A program made the translations under genes and the position numbers. From Herbiconiux daphne (GTDB lineage: Bacteria > Actinomycetota > Actinomycetes > Actinomycetales > Microbacteriaceae), in NCBI RefSeq assembly GCF_024979295.1, contig NZ_JANLCJ010000003.1:248001-312000 (forward strand): a stretch of DNA of 64,000 nt, written 5' to 3'. Numbering within the stretch: the stretch's first letter is position 1; each line of letters begins with the position of its first letter. Shown in pieces: positions 33,536 through 42,265 of the stretch. The notes beneath the pieces were generated by a model. That model was not told the origin of the DNA. It worked only from the letters and a program-made list of their open reading frames with translations, and ran no database searches.

Positions 33536-34825
33536 CTAGGACTTCTTGGCGGCGTCGTTGACGGTCTGCACGAGCTGCTCCGGCGTGCTCTTGCCGGCGA
33601 GCAGGTCGACCACCCCGACGTTCAGCGCGTTGCCCACGTTGAGGCCGTAGACCGTGTCGAGCCACTGCGAGACGTAGGGCGCCGCGTTGTAGGCCTTGAG
33701 GATCTCTTGCAGGTAGGGCTCGGTGACGGCCTTCTGCGCCTCGGTGTTGACCGGCGGGGCGTTGAAGGCCACGTAGTAGGCCTCCTGCACCTCGGGGGTG
33801 GCGATGTAGTTGAGGAAGTCGACGCACTGCGGCGGGGCATCCGCGGCGCAGGAATAACCGTCGACGCCACCGAGGATCGAGCCGGGCTCGCCCTCGCCGC
33901 CGGAGATCTCGGGGAAGGGGAACCACGAGAGGTCGGGCAGCGGCTTGGTGTCGGGGGTGAGCGAAGCGATCACGCCCGGGTCCCACGCGCCCATGAGCTC
34001 CATGCCGGCCTGGTGGTTGGCGAGGAGGCCGGCCGAGCTGCCGGCACCCTGCTGGGCCGAGGTGCTGAGGAAGCCGTCGTTGAACGGGTTGGTGGCGGCG
34101 AACGACTCGAGGTCTTCGCCCGCCTTCACCCAGCAGTCGTCGTCGAAGCTCTTCTCGTCGGCGGCTTTGGCCAGCGTGTCGGGGCTGCACTCGCGCAGGG
34201 CGAAGAAGTAGTACCAGTGCGCAGCGGGCCAGGCGTCCTTGGCGCCGAGCGCGATGCCCTGCGTGCCCGCGGCCTTCAGCTTCTGGGCGGCCGCCTCGAG
34301 GTCGTCGACGGTGGCGGGGGTCTCGGTGATGCCGGCCTGCGTGAACAGGTCTTGGCTGTAGAAGATGCCGCCGGGCAGCACGGCCACCGGCATGGCGTAG
34401 GTCTTGCCGTCGAGCTGCTCGGCTTTGAACGAACCCTCGGGGATCTGGCTGGTGGCGTCATCCGAGATCTTGTCGGTGATGTCCATCACCTGGCCGGCCG
34501 CGACCATCGCGGCCATCTTGCCTCCACCGCGCTGCAGGAAGATCTCGGGGCCGTCGCCGGAGTTCATGGCGGTCTGGAGCTTGCCGTCGAGGTCTTCGTT
34601 CTGCACGGTCTGCACGTCGATGGTGACACCGGGGTTGGCGGCCTCGAAATCGGCGGCCGTCTTCTGCCAGAACTCCTTGCCCGGGCCGGTGGTGGAGTTC
34701 TGCCAGAGACTCATCGTCACCGCGCCGCCGTCGGAACCTCCGGAATCGCCCGAGCTGCACGCGCTCAGCGCGACCGCTCCGAGGATCAGGGCTGCGGATC
34801 CGGCGAGAAATCTTCCTGCCTTCAT
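33536..34825 (-). CDS. Extracellular sugar-binding lipoprotein of ABC transporter
   Basis: A 429-residue solute-binding protein of family 1. The signal peptide ends in the lipobox LSACSS with the lipidated Cys at residue 23. The mature protein shows the usual two-lobed pattern: VTMSLWQNSTTGPGKEFWQK, then the GPEIFLQRGGG hinge and ELMGAWDPGVI. It binds the sugar outside the membrane and hands it to the MalFG-type permease. It is first in the operon, directly behind the LacI-controlled TTGACA promoter. Confidence 0.93.
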   Translation of the reverse strand: MKAGRFLAGSAALILGAVALSACSSGDSGGSDGGAVTMSLWQNSTTGPGKEFWQKTAADFEAANPGVTIDVQTVQNEDLDGKLQTAMNSGDGPEIFLQRGGGKMAAMVAAGQVMDITDKISDDATSQIPEGSFKAEQLDGKTYAMPVAVLPGGIFYSQDLFTQAGITETPATVDDLEAAAQKLKAAGTQGIALGAKDAWPAAHWYYFFALRECSPDTLAKAADEKSFDDDCWVKAGEDLESFAATNPFNDGFLSTSAQQGAGSSAGLLANHQAGMELMGAWDPGVIASLTPDTKPLPDLSWFPFPEISGGEGEPGSILGGVDGYSCAADAPPQCVDFLNYIATPEVQEAYYVAFNAPPVNTEAQKAVTEPYLQEILKAYNAAPYVSQWLDTVYGLNVGNALNVGVVDLLAGKSTPEQLVQTVNDAAKKS

Positions 34826-34866
34826 GTGATCGTCCTGCTCTCTTCATTGAGGGGGTGGTGTGACTC

Positions 34867-34933
34867 CATCTTGGGGTTCGGAAATCCGGTGTCAAACGTT
34901 TTCGAAAATGTTTTCCATGTCTGCCCCTATGCT
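34867..34933. promoter_or_regulatory. LacI-type operator and divergent promoters of the sugar locus
   Basis: A 20-bp palindrome at 34894-34913 (AAACGTTTTCGAAAATGTTT, one mismatched pair) has the CG centre typical of LacI-family operators. It overlaps the perfect minus-strand -35 TTGACA (34890-34895), which is 17 bp from AAGATG (34867-34872), the promoter of the sugar ABC operon. On the plus strand TATGCT (34928-34933) ends six bases before the lacI ATG, suggesting a leaderless regulator transcript that the same operator can silence. Confidence 0.8.
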
Positions 34934-34939
34934 GAGGCC

Positions 34940-35944
34940 ATGAACCGACGAGCGACCATCCACGACGTCGCCGCGGCCGCCGGCGTCTCGGTGGCGACGG
35001 TGTCGAAAGCGGTCAACGGGCGCTACGGCATCTCCACCGAGACCGTGCGCCGGGTGCTCGACGCCGTGCAGCTGCTCGGCTACGAGTCGAGCCTCGTGGC
35101 GAGCAGCATGCGCTCGCGGCGCACCGGCGTCATCGGCATCCTGGTGGCCGACTTCGAGCCGTTCAGCGCCGAGATCCTCAAGGGCGTCGGCGCCGCCCTG
35201 CGCGAGTCGAGCTACGACCTGCTCGCCTACAGCGGCTCGGGGCAACACGACGGCAACGGCTGGGAACGGCGGTCGCTCAGCCGGCTGAGCGGCACCCTCA
35301 TCGACGGCGCCATCATGGTGACGCCCACCGTGGTGACGGCCGAGACCGAGATCCCGGTGGTGGCCATCGACCCGCACACCGGCCGTGCCGACCTGCCGAC
35401 GGTCGAGAGCGACAGCTTCGGCGGCGCCTTGCAGGCCACCCGCTACCTCATCGAGCTCGGGCACCGGCGCATCGGCTTCGTCGCCGGCCGCCCCGACCTT
35501 CGCTCGGCCGGGTTGCGGGATGCCGGCTACCGCCGCGCCCTCGGTGAAGCCGGCATCCCGTTCGATCCCTCGCTCGTGCGGGTGGGTCTCTATCAGCGCG
35601 AGACGGCGCGGGAACCCGCGCTCTCGTTGCTCCGCTCTCCTGATCGACCGACCGCGGTGTTCGCGGCCAACGACCTCTCGGCCATCGCCATCGTGCAGGT
35701 GGCCGCCGAGCTCGGGCTCGAGGTGCCCGGCGACCTGTCGGTGGTGGGCTTCGACGACATCCCCGAGGCGTCGCAGATGAACCCGGCGCTCACCACCATC
35801 CGGCAGCCGATGCAGAAGCTCGGCGCGGCGGCGGCCGGTCTGCTGGTGGCCCTGATGAATGGCGAGACCCCCGCGCAGACGCACATCCGGCTGCCCACGC
35901 GTCTCGTGCCCCGCGCCACGACCGCTCCGCCGAGGGTCTCGTGA
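34940..35944 (+). CDS. LacI family transcriptional regulator of the glycoside locus
   Basis: A 334-residue repressor. Residues 5-50 hold the LacI helix-turn-helix and hinge (TIHDVAAAAGVSVATVSKAVNG), followed by the periplasmic-binding-like sensor domain (GVIGILVADFEPFSAEILKGV to VVGFDDIPEASQMNPALTTIRQP). It is divergent from the sugar-binding-protein gene, with a strong operator between them, and it is the first gene of a rightward operon with a ThuA-like protein and a Gfo/Idh oxidoreductase. The inducer is probably the transported sugar or a product of it. Confidence 0.93.
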   Translation: MNRRATIHDVAAAAGVSVATVSKAVNGRYGISTETVRRVLDAVQLLGYESSLVASSMRSRRTGVIGILVADFEPFSAEILKGVGAALRESSYDLLAYSGSGQHDGNGWERRSLSRLSGTLIDGAIMVTPTVVTAETEIPVVAIDPHTGRADLPTVESDSFGGALQATRYLIELGHRRIGFVAGRPDLRSAGLRDAGYRRALGEAGIPFDPSLVRVGLYQRETAREPALSLLRSPDRPTAVFAANDLSAIAIVQVAAELGLEVPGDLSVVGFDDIPEASQMNPALTTIRQPMQKLGAAAAGLLVALMNGETPAQTHIRLPTRLVPRATTAPPRVS

Positions 35945-36639
35945 GGGCGCTCGTCGTGCGCGGCGGGTGGGAAGGGCACCACCCGGTCGAGAGCACCGAG
36001 CTGTTCCGCCCGTTCCTCGAGCGGAACGGGTTCGAGGTGCGGGTCGAGACCTCGCCCGAGGTCTACGCCGACGCCGCCGTCATGGCTGCCACCGACCTCG
36101 TGGTGCAGAGCGTCACGATGTCCGAGATCACCGCCGACCAGGTCGAGGGCCTGCGCCGGGCGGTCGCGGCCGGCACCGGGCTCACCGGCTGGCACGGCGG
36201 CATCGCCGACAGCTACCGCGCGTCGAGCGACTACCTGCAGCTGGTGGGCGGCCAGTTCGCCAGCCACCCGGCGAAGGCACCCCACGAACGGGCCGGCGAC
36301 GAGACCGACAACTTCGTGCGCCACGACCTGCGGTTCACCGAGCTCGGGCGGCGGCATCCGGTCACCGCCTCGCTCGACGACTTCTCGCTCACCACCGAGC
36401 AGTACTGGGTGCTGCACGACGACCTGAGCGACGTGCTCGCCACCACCACCCACGCGGCGCCGCCGTGGCATCCGTGGGCCCGGCCGGTCACGTCGCCCGC
36501 GGTCTGGGTGCGGCAGTGGGGGCGCGGCCGCATCGTCGTGACCACCCCGGGCCACGATCTCGAGGTGCTGAGGCACCCCGCCATCCGCACCATCATCGAA
36601 AGGGGCATGCTGTGGGCGAGCCGCACCGCATCGGAATAG
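35941..36639 (+). CDS. ThuA-like domain protein
   Basis: A 232-residue protein of the ThuA family, which has a class I glutamine-amidotransferase-like fold. RALVVRGGWEGHHPVEST matches the family start, and GTGLTGWHGGIADSYR matches the conserved central GWHGG motif. The start is GTG overlapping the lacI stop (GTGA). In other bacteria thuA-type genes lie next to Gfo/Idh dehydrogenases and act in trehalose, maltitol or 3-keto-glycoside use, which agrees with the next gene here. Its exact catalytic role is not settled. Confidence 0.88.
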   Translation: MRALVVRGGWEGHHPVESTELFRPFLERNGFEVRVETSPEVYADAAVMAATDLVVQSVTMSEITADQVEGLRRAVAAGTGLTGWHGGIADSYRASSDYLQLVGGQFASHPAKAPHERAGDETDNFVRHDLRFTELGRRHPVTASLDDFSLTTEQYWVLHDDLSDVLATTTHAAPPWHPWARPVTSPAVWVRQWGRGRIVVTTPGHDLEVLRHPAIRTIIERGMLWASRTASE

Positions 36640-37715
36640 TCGGGTTGGGCGTCATCTCGCGCGCCTACCTCGACACCTTCGCCCAGAGCGACGCGGTCGT
36701 GGTGACCGCGGTGGCCGATCTGGATGCCGCCCGGGCGCACGACGTCGCGGCCGGCCTGCCGGCGGCACGCGCGCTGAGCGTCGACGAGCTGCTCGCGGCG
36801 GCCGACGTCGACACGGTGCTCAACCTCACCGTGCCGGCGGCGCACGCCGAGATCGCCGTGGCCGCGGTCGACAGCGGCAAGAACGTCTACGGCGAGAAGC
36901 CGCTCGCACTCGGCCTCGCCTCCGGCCTCGGCGTGATCGAGGCGGCGTCGCGAGCGGGGCGGCAGGTTGGCTCGGCGCCCGACACGGTGCTCGGCACCGG
37001 CCTGCAGACCGCGCGCGCCGCGATCGACGACGGGCTCATCGGCCGGCCGGTGGCGGCATCCGCGGTGATGGTGACGCCGGGGCACGAGCGGTGGCATCCG
37101 AACCCCGACTTCTACTACCGGGCGGGCGGCGGGCCGCTGTTCGACATGGGCCCCTACTACGTCACCGCCCTCGTGCACCTGCTGGGGCCCGTGCGCGCGG
37201 TGATCGGCCTCTCGAGCCGGCCGCGCTCGGAGCGGCGCATCGCCACGGGCGCCCGCGCGGGCGAGGTCGTCCCGGTGTCGATCGACACCCACGTCACCGG
37301 GGCGCTCGAGCACGCGGGAGGCGCCGTCTCGACCATCACCATGAGCTTCGACGGCACCGCCACCGCGGCGTCGCCGATCGAGGTGCACGGCGAGGAGGGC
37401 ACGCTGTCGGTGCCCGACCCGAACGTCTTCGACGGTGACACCACCGTCCGTCTCACCGGGGACGACGGATGGCGCCGCCTCGCGCTCTCGGCGGGCTTCG
37501 CCGATGCGGCACGGGGCGTCGGCCTGCTCGATCTCGTGCGGGCGAGGGCCGACTCCCCCGCGCGGGCGAACGGGCACCTCGCCCTGCACGTGCTCGACGT
37601 GATGGAGTCGCTCACCCGGTCGGCCGCGGAGGGCCGGCGCGTCGAGCTCACCACGACCGCCGAACGCCCCGCGCCCGTGCCGCTCACCCCCCGCGAGGTC
37701 TGGCTGGCCCGCTGA
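36612..37715 (+). CDS. Gfo/Idh/MocA family oxidoreductase
   Basis: A 367-residue NAD(P)-dependent dehydrogenase. HRIGIVGLGVISRAYL is the dinucleotide fold, YGEKPLALGL holds the conserved EKP Lys that binds the substrate hydroxyl, and GGGPLFDMGPYYVTALVHLLG is the usual C-terminal active-site region. The GTG at 36612 follows AAAGGGG and lies inside the ThuA gene, a 28-bp overlap. With ThuA and LacI it suggests oxidation of a sugar or glycoside, perhaps to a 3-keto form, after import by the divergent operon. Confidence 0.9.
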   Translation: MGEPHRIGIVGLGVISRAYLDTFAQSDAVVVTAVADLDAARAHDVAAGLPAARALSVDELLAAADVDTVLNLTVPAAHAEIAVAAVDSGKNVYGEKPLALGLASGLGVIEAASRAGRQVGSAPDTVLGTGLQTARAAIDDGLIGRPVAASAVMVTPGHERWHPNPDFYYRAGGGPLFDMGPYYVTALVHLLGPVRAVIGLSSRPRSERRIATGARAGEVVPVSIDTHVTGALEHAGGAVSTITMSFDGTATAASPIEVHGEEGTLSVPDPNVFDGDTTVRLTGDDGWRRLALSAGFADAARGVGLLDLVRARADSPARANGHLALHVLDVMESLTRSAAEGRRVELTTTAERPAPVPLTPREVWLAR

Positions 37716-37784
37716 AGCCCGGCCACGCCTGGCGCCCGGCCTTCTCCGGCGCAGCGTGTGCTCCGTGGGCACTAGGGTGAGGCC

Positions 37785-38501
37785 GTGAGCCCCGTGGCAT
37801 CCGTCGCCCCCGAGTCCGCCGACCGCGAGGCGGCAGCGGGTCGTGCGGCGACCGCGTTCGCTTGGCTGTGGATCGCGGGGACGGTGTTCGCCGGCCTCGC
37901 GCTCACCCTTCTGGCTACGCTGCCGCCTCTGCCCACCGACCCCGACTCCGTCTCCGGGTGGGTCGGAGACGGCGCCTTCCCGCTGACCTGGGCCGGAGAG
38001 TTGCTCTTCTTCGCGATCATCGCTTGGGGAGCCGGGGCCGCGGGCGTCGTCGGCGCGCACGCAGCCGGCGCGCCCGTGCGACGCGCCCTGTCGTCGGCCG
38101 CACTGGGCGTCGTCCTCGTCGGGTTCGCGATCATTCTGCTGGCGCTCGGCCGTCTGGTCTACCCCGTCGCGGACATCGACCTCACGGCCGGCTCGATCGT
38201 GCTTCTCGCGAGCGTGGTCAGCGGCACCGTCCATCTGTCGCTGCTCGCCCTCGCGGTCGTCGCCGTGTCGCTGCCTGTCGGGATGAGGTCGCTCCGCGCG
38301 CGCCGTGCCACGGTGGCCGCCGGGATCGCGTTCGGTGTGTTGTTCGCCGTGGGGTCGTTTCCGTGGTTACTGCCGACTTGGTCGAACGTCGTCGTCGCCG
38401 GCGCGGTGGCCGGCTGGGGCGTCTTCGCCGGCCTCTCGGCGCTGGCGCGCGATCGCCGGGCCGCGCGAAGCCGAGGCAGTTCCCGACGCGGCACCCGGTA
38501 G
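37785..38501 (+). CDS. Hypothetical integral membrane protein
   Basis: A 238-residue protein with about six predicted membrane segments (AWLWIAGTVFAGLALTLLATL, LLFFAIIAWGAGAAGVVGAH, ALGVVLVGFAIILLALG, IVLLASVVSGTVHLSLLALAVVAVSL and two more) and a basic C-terminal tail. No domain is recognised. The GTG start is isolated, 69 bp after the oxidoreductase stop. It is followed by an unlinked MFS gene. The membrane location is firm; function is unknown. Confidence 0.65.
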   Translation: MSPVASVAPESADREAAAGRAATAFAWLWIAGTVFAGLALTLLATLPPLPTDPDSVSGWVGDGAFPLTWAGELLFFAIIAWGAGAAGVVGAHAAGAPVRRALSSAALGVVLVGFAIILLALGRLVYPVADIDLTAGSIVLLASVVSGTVHLSLLALAVVAVSLPVGMRSLRARRATVAAGIAFGVLFAVGSFPWLLPTWSNVVVAGAVAGWGVFAGLSALARDRRAARSRGSSRRGTR

Positions 38502-38594
38502 CTCCGATCCCGCACCTAGCGCGGGCGTTCGCGCGGCTGGTACCTTGGCGGCCAAGCCCGCTCCACTCGCGACCCGCCCGACGGAAGGCCCAGC

Positions 38595-40091
38595 ATGGCG
38601 GCTTCCGACCCCGACGCACCTCCGCAGGCCGCGCAGCGAGCCCACTCGTTGCGCTGGTTCACGCTCACCACCGTCGCCCTGGCCCAGCTCATGGTGGTGC
38701 TCGACTCCACCGTGGTCAACATCGCCCTCCCGGCGGCGCAGGCCGACCTCGGCTTCACCGACGGCGAGCGGCAATGGGTGGTGACGGCGTATTCGCTCGC
38801 GTTCGGCAGCCTGCTGCTGCTCGGCGGCCGGCTCTCCGACCTCGTAGGGCGCAAGCGCACCTTCATCATCGGCCTGATCGGCTTCGCCGCCGCCTCGGCG
38901 CTCGGTGGGGCCGCCGACAGCTTCGGCACCCTCGTCGCCGCCCGCGCGGTGCAGGGCGCCTTCGCGGCCCTGCTCGCACCGACCGCGCTCGCGGTGCTCA
39001 CGACGACCTTCACGATTCCGAAGGAGCGAGCTCGCGCGTTCGGCGTGTTCGGCGCCATCGCGGGGGCCGGCGGCGCGATCGGCCTGCTGCTCGGCGGAGT
39101 GCTCACCGAATATCTCAGTTGGCGCTGGAACCTCTACGTCAACGTCATCATCGCCGTGGTCGCCGTCATCGGCGCCGCACTCTTCGTGGCGAGCGTCGCC
39201 CGCACCGGCCCCCGCCCGAAGCTCGACATCCCGGGCACCGTGCTCGTGTCGGCGGCCCTGTTCGCCCTGGTCTACGGCCTGTCGAACGCCGAGACGGATG
39301 GCTGGGACTCGCCGTTCTCGTGGGGCATGCTCATCGCGAGCGGCGTGCTGCTGGTGGCGTTCGTGCTCTGGCAGCAGCGGGCCGCGCATCCGTTGCTGCC
39401 GCTCTCGATCGTGCTCGACCGCAACCGCGGCGCCGCCTACAGCGCGGTGCTGATCGCGGGCGCCGGTCTGTTCGGGGTGTTCCTGTTCGTCACCTACTTC
39501 CTCGAGAAGTCGCTCGGCTACACCCCTATCCAGACCGGAGTCTCGTTCTTGCCGATGATCGGCACCCTGGTGCTCGCGGCCCAGTTGTCGACGAACATCT
39601 TCGTGCCCCGGTTCGGCCCGAAGGTGCTGGTGCCGATCGGCATGACCCTCGCCACCATCGGCATGCTGCTGTTCACCCGGCTCACCCTCGACAGCACCTA
39701 TGCGGCCGACCTGCTGCCGGCGTTCCTCATTCTCGGGTTCGGCATCGGCACGATCATGCCGGCCTCGATCCAGACCGCGACGCTCGGCATCGAGGGCGCC
39801 TACGCCGGCGTCGGCTCGGCGCTCGTCAACACCAGCCAGCAGGTGGGCGGGTCGATCGGCACCGCGTTGCTCAACACCCTCGCGGCCACCGCGGCGACCG
39901 CCTATGTCACCGCCCACCAGCCGGCCACGGCGGCGGTGGCGGGCGACGCCGCCGTCTACAGCTACTCGGTCGCCTACTGGTGGGGAGCGGGCTTCTTCGC
40001 CTTCGGCGCGGTGCTGTCGGCGCTGCTGTTCCGCCGGCGCGGGGTGGCGGCGCCGGCGCACCGGCACGGAGCGCACGCGGCTTCGACCTGA
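38595..40091 (+). CDS. MFS drug exporter, DHA2/EmrB-QacA type (second paralogue)
   Basis: A 498-residue fourteen-helix exporter that matches the 15356-16882 protein almost residue for residue over long stretches (LDSTVVNIALPAAQADLGF, GGRLSDLVGRKRTFIIGLIG, SNAETDGWDSPFSWGM). Differences gather at the termini and a few loops. Unlike the first copy it has no TetR neighbour and has a normal Shine-Dalgarno (GGAAG, 38582-38586) before the ATG, so its control differs. A CCCGC/GCGGG hairpin at 38512-38530 separates it from the preceding gene. Confidence 0.92.
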   Translation: MAASDPDAPPQAAQRAHSLRWFTLTTVALAQLMVVLDSTVVNIALPAAQADLGFTDGERQWVVTAYSLAFGSLLLLGGRLSDLVGRKRTFIIGLIGFAAASALGGAADSFGTLVAARAVQGAFAALLAPTALAVLTTTFTIPKERARAFGVFGAIAGAGGAIGLLLGGVLTEYLSWRWNLYVNVIIAVVAVIGAALFVASVARTGPRPKLDIPGTVLVSAALFALVYGLSNAETDGWDSPFSWGMLIASGVLLVAFVLWQQRAAHPLLPLSIVLDRNRGAAYSAVLIAGAGLFGVFLFVTYFLEKSLGYTPIQTGVSFLPMIGTLVLAAQLSTNIFVPRFGPKVLVPIGMTLATIGMLLFTRLTLDSTYAADLLPAFLILGFGIGTIMPASIQTATLGIEGAYAGVGSALVNTSQQVGGSIGTALLNTLAATAATAYVTAHQPATAAVAGDAAVYSYSVAYWWGAGFFAFGAVLSALLFRRRGVAAPAHRHGAHAAST

Positions 40092-40135
40092 GCCCGGCCC
40101 GACCTGACCTGACCCGCGCCTCTAAGCTTGACGCG

Positions 40136-40333
40136 ATGAACGACGACGAGCGGATGCGCCGGGCGGCCGAGCAGGAGCAGCGTGCCCTGCAAGCCCTCGA
40201 GTCGATTCTGACCGGGGGCGACCTCGGCGACGAGACGCTGCGGCTGTCGAACGAGTTCACCGACCGCCACACGGCCCGCATCTCGCAGTGGTTCCGCCGG
40301 CTGCCAGGCGCGGTGCGCCGGTGGAACCAGTGA
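40136..40333 (+). CDS. Small hypothetical protein (65 residues)
   Basis: A short, soluble, highly charged protein, probably helical: MNDDERMRRAAEQEQRALQA begins a long amphipathic helix, and the end is RFRRLPGAVRRW-like and basic. No family is recognised. Codon use is normal, and it sits ten bases before the EamA gene on the same strand, which favours a real gene. It is preceded by a GACCTGACCTGACC-type tandem word just after the MFS stop. Confidence 0.5.
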   Translation: MNDDERMRRAAEQEQRALQALESILTGGDLGDETLRLSNEFTDRHTARISQWFRRLPGAVRRWNQ

Positions 40334-40343
40334 CGGCCCCGCC

Positions 40344-41252
40344 GTGAACGCACCCGCCGGTCCGCGGCGGCGCACGGTCGTCGCGGTCGTCTCGCTCGTG
40401 GCGGCGACACTGTTCTGGGCCGGAAACTACGTGGTGGGAGCCGCGGCGGTGGCGTCGATCGATCCGCTCAGCCTGGTCTTCCTGCGCTGGCTGATCGCCG
40501 TCGGACCGCTGCTGGTCATCGCGCAACCGGTCGAACGACCCCGTTGGCGCGACGCGCTCCGCGCCTGGCCCCGCCTCGTGCTGCTGGCCGCCTTCGGCCT
40601 CTTCGCCTACACGTTCCTGCTCTACAGCGCACTGCAGTTCACCGACGCCTTCAACGCCTCGCTCATCAACGCGTTCAACCCGGCGCTGATCACGATCGCC
40701 GCCGTCGTGTTCCTGCGCGAGAAGCTCTCCCCCGCCGCGATCGCCGGCATCCTGCTCGCCCTGGTCGGCGTGCTCATCGTGCTCTCGGGCGGCGACCCGC
40801 TGGCCCTCGTCCGCACCGGGTTCGGTGTGGGCGACCTGCTGATGATCGCGGCCATCGTGGCCTGGACCGCCTACACCATCGTCGGCCGGCGGGTCACCGG
40901 CATCCCGCCCATCACCTCGACCGCTCTGCAGGCCGCGATCACGGTGGTGGCGCTGGCCCCGGTCGTGCTCATCACGGGCGGGCCGACGCTGCCGCAGACC
41001 CCGGATGCCTGGGGTGCGCTGGCCTTCATCGGCATCTTCCCGTCGGTGCTGTCGTATCTGCTCTGGAACCGCGCACTGGGCGAGATCCCGCCGGCGCGCG
41101 CGGGCGTGTTCCTCAACCTGATCACCGTGTTCACGGCCGCGTTCACCATCATCGCGGGGCATCCGTTCACCGCGGCGCAGATCATCGGCGGGGTCGTGGT
41201 GATCGCCGGCGTGGCGGTCGCCAACGAGAGGGCCTTCAGCCGACGGGCCTGA
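40344..41252 (+). CDS. EamA family (DMT) transporter
   Basis: A 302-residue membrane protein with ten predicted helices in two EamA repeats. The first repeat contains LVAATLFWAGNYVVGAAA and FLRWLIAVGPLL; the second contains GDLLMIAAIVAWTAYTIVGRR and ends NLITVFTAAFTIIAGHPFTAAQ. Drug/metabolite transporters of this kind export amino acids or metabolites. It starts with GTG ten bases after the small protein gene and converges with the CitE-like gene, with six bases between the stops. Confidence 0.9.
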   Translation: MNAPAGPRRRTVVAVVSLVAATLFWAGNYVVGAAAVASIDPLSLVFLRWLIAVGPLLVIAQPVERPRWRDALRAWPRLVLLAAFGLFAYTFLLYSALQFTDAFNASLINAFNPALITIAAVVFLREKLSPAAIAGILLALVGVLIVLSGGDPLALVRTGFGVGDLLMIAAIVAWTAYTIVGRRVTGIPPITSTALQAAITVVALAPVVLITGGPTLPQTPDAWGALAFIGIFPSVLSYLLWNRALGEIPPARAGVFLNLITVFTAAFTIIAGHPFTAAQIIGGVVVIAGVAVANERAFSRRA

Positions 41253-41258
41253 GACCGG

Positions 41259-42107
41259 TCAGTTCGCGACGACGCCGAACGCCCGCGCGAGCTTGTCGAT
41301 CTTCTGCGCCCGGCCCAGGCGCGGCAGGTCGCTGCCGTCGCGGATGACCCGCCCGCGCGCCTCGAAGTCGGCCAGGAAGTCGCGCGCCCAGGCCACGTCG
41401 GACTGGGTCGGGCTGATCGTCTCGTTGATGACGGGCAGCTGATCGGTGTCGAGGCAGAGCTTGCCGGTGAGACCCAGCGCCACGGCGACGGCGGACTGCT
41501 CGCGCAGGATCGGGTGGCTCGTGCTCACCGTCGGGCCGTCGATCGGCCCGGGCAGACCGCCGATGCGGCTGGCCACGACGAGCTTCGAGCGCGGGTAGGC
41601 CATGGCGATGTCTTCGGCGCTGGTGCCGGTGTCGCGGCGGTAGTCGCCGCTGCCGAACGCCAGGCGGAACGCGCCACGGGCGCGTGCGATGGTGGTGGAC
41701 TCCTCGATGCCGAGGGCCGACTCGATCAGGGCGAGCACCGGGGTGGAGCCGCCGAGCCGGTCGAAGGTCTCGGTGACGTGGGCGGCCGACTCGGTCTTGG
41801 CGAGCATGACGCCGCGAAGACCCGGCAGGCCCTTCAGGCCGTCGACGTCGTCGCTCCAGAAGTCGGTGGCCCGGTCGTTGATGCGCACCCAGGTCGAGCC
41901 CTCGCCAGACAGCCAGGCGATCACGTCGTCGCGCGCGGCGTCTTTCAGCTTCGGGTCGACGGCGTCTTCGATGTCGAGCACGACCTGGTCGGCCCGGGAG
42001 CGCTGGGCGGCGGCGAAGTCGTCGGGGCGGCGGCCTGAGACGAGCAGCCAGGAGCGGGCGATTTCAGGGGAGATCTCGTTCTGAGAACTGGAAGCGGTGA
42101 GAGTCAT
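41259..42107 (-). CDS. HpcH/HpaI aldolase/citrate lyase (CitE-like) family protein
   Basis: A 282-residue TIM-barrel lyase. SWLLVSGRRPDDFAAAQRSRADQVVLDIEDAVDP is the CitE-like start, with the Asp/Glu pair that binds Mg; ALIESALGIEES holds the conserved Glu of the barrel, and RLAFGSGDYRRDTG the second metal ligand region. Such enzymes split or make malyl-CoA, citryl-CoA or citramalyl-CoA, or hydrolyse thioesters. It is a single gene, divergent from a Gfo/Idh gene, and not close enough to the LigAB cluster to be in its operon, though both handle similar CoA chemistry. Confidence 0.88.
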   Translation of the reverse strand: MTLTASSSQNEISPEIARSWLLVSGRRPDDFAAAQRSRADQVVLDIEDAVDPKLKDAARDDVIAWLSGEGSTWVRINDRATDFWSDDVDGLKGLPGLRGVMLAKTESAAHVTETFDRLGGSTPVLALIESALGIEESTTIARARGAFRLAFGSGDYRRDTGTSAEDIAMAYPRSKLVVASRIGGLPGPIDGPTVSTSHPILREQSAVAVALGLTGKLCLDTDQLPVINETISPTQSDVAWARDFLADFEARGRVIRDGSDLPRLGRAQKIDKLARAFGVVAN

Positions 42108-42265
42108 GGGTTCCTCGACGTCGACGGAGATTCCAGGCTAACGGGTGAAAAGGCGGTGCCGTTATTCCACACCCGCCGAACCGGGTAGCGTCGAAGGGCT
42201 GCACCCCCTGCGCCCCGCTCTCGCGCCGCCCCCGACCTGCCCCGCACCGTTCGAAGGAGAACCAG

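Noticed and set aside
31560..34190. 876-codon frame read as one protein through permease and binding-protein genes
   Set aside because: Only its last 312 codons match a MalG permease; the upstream part is out of frame with the real MalF and binding-protein genes.
41259..42107. CitE-like lyase as part of the LigAB operon
   Set aside because: It lies about 6 kb away from the operon with several unrelated genes between and its own divergent neighbour.
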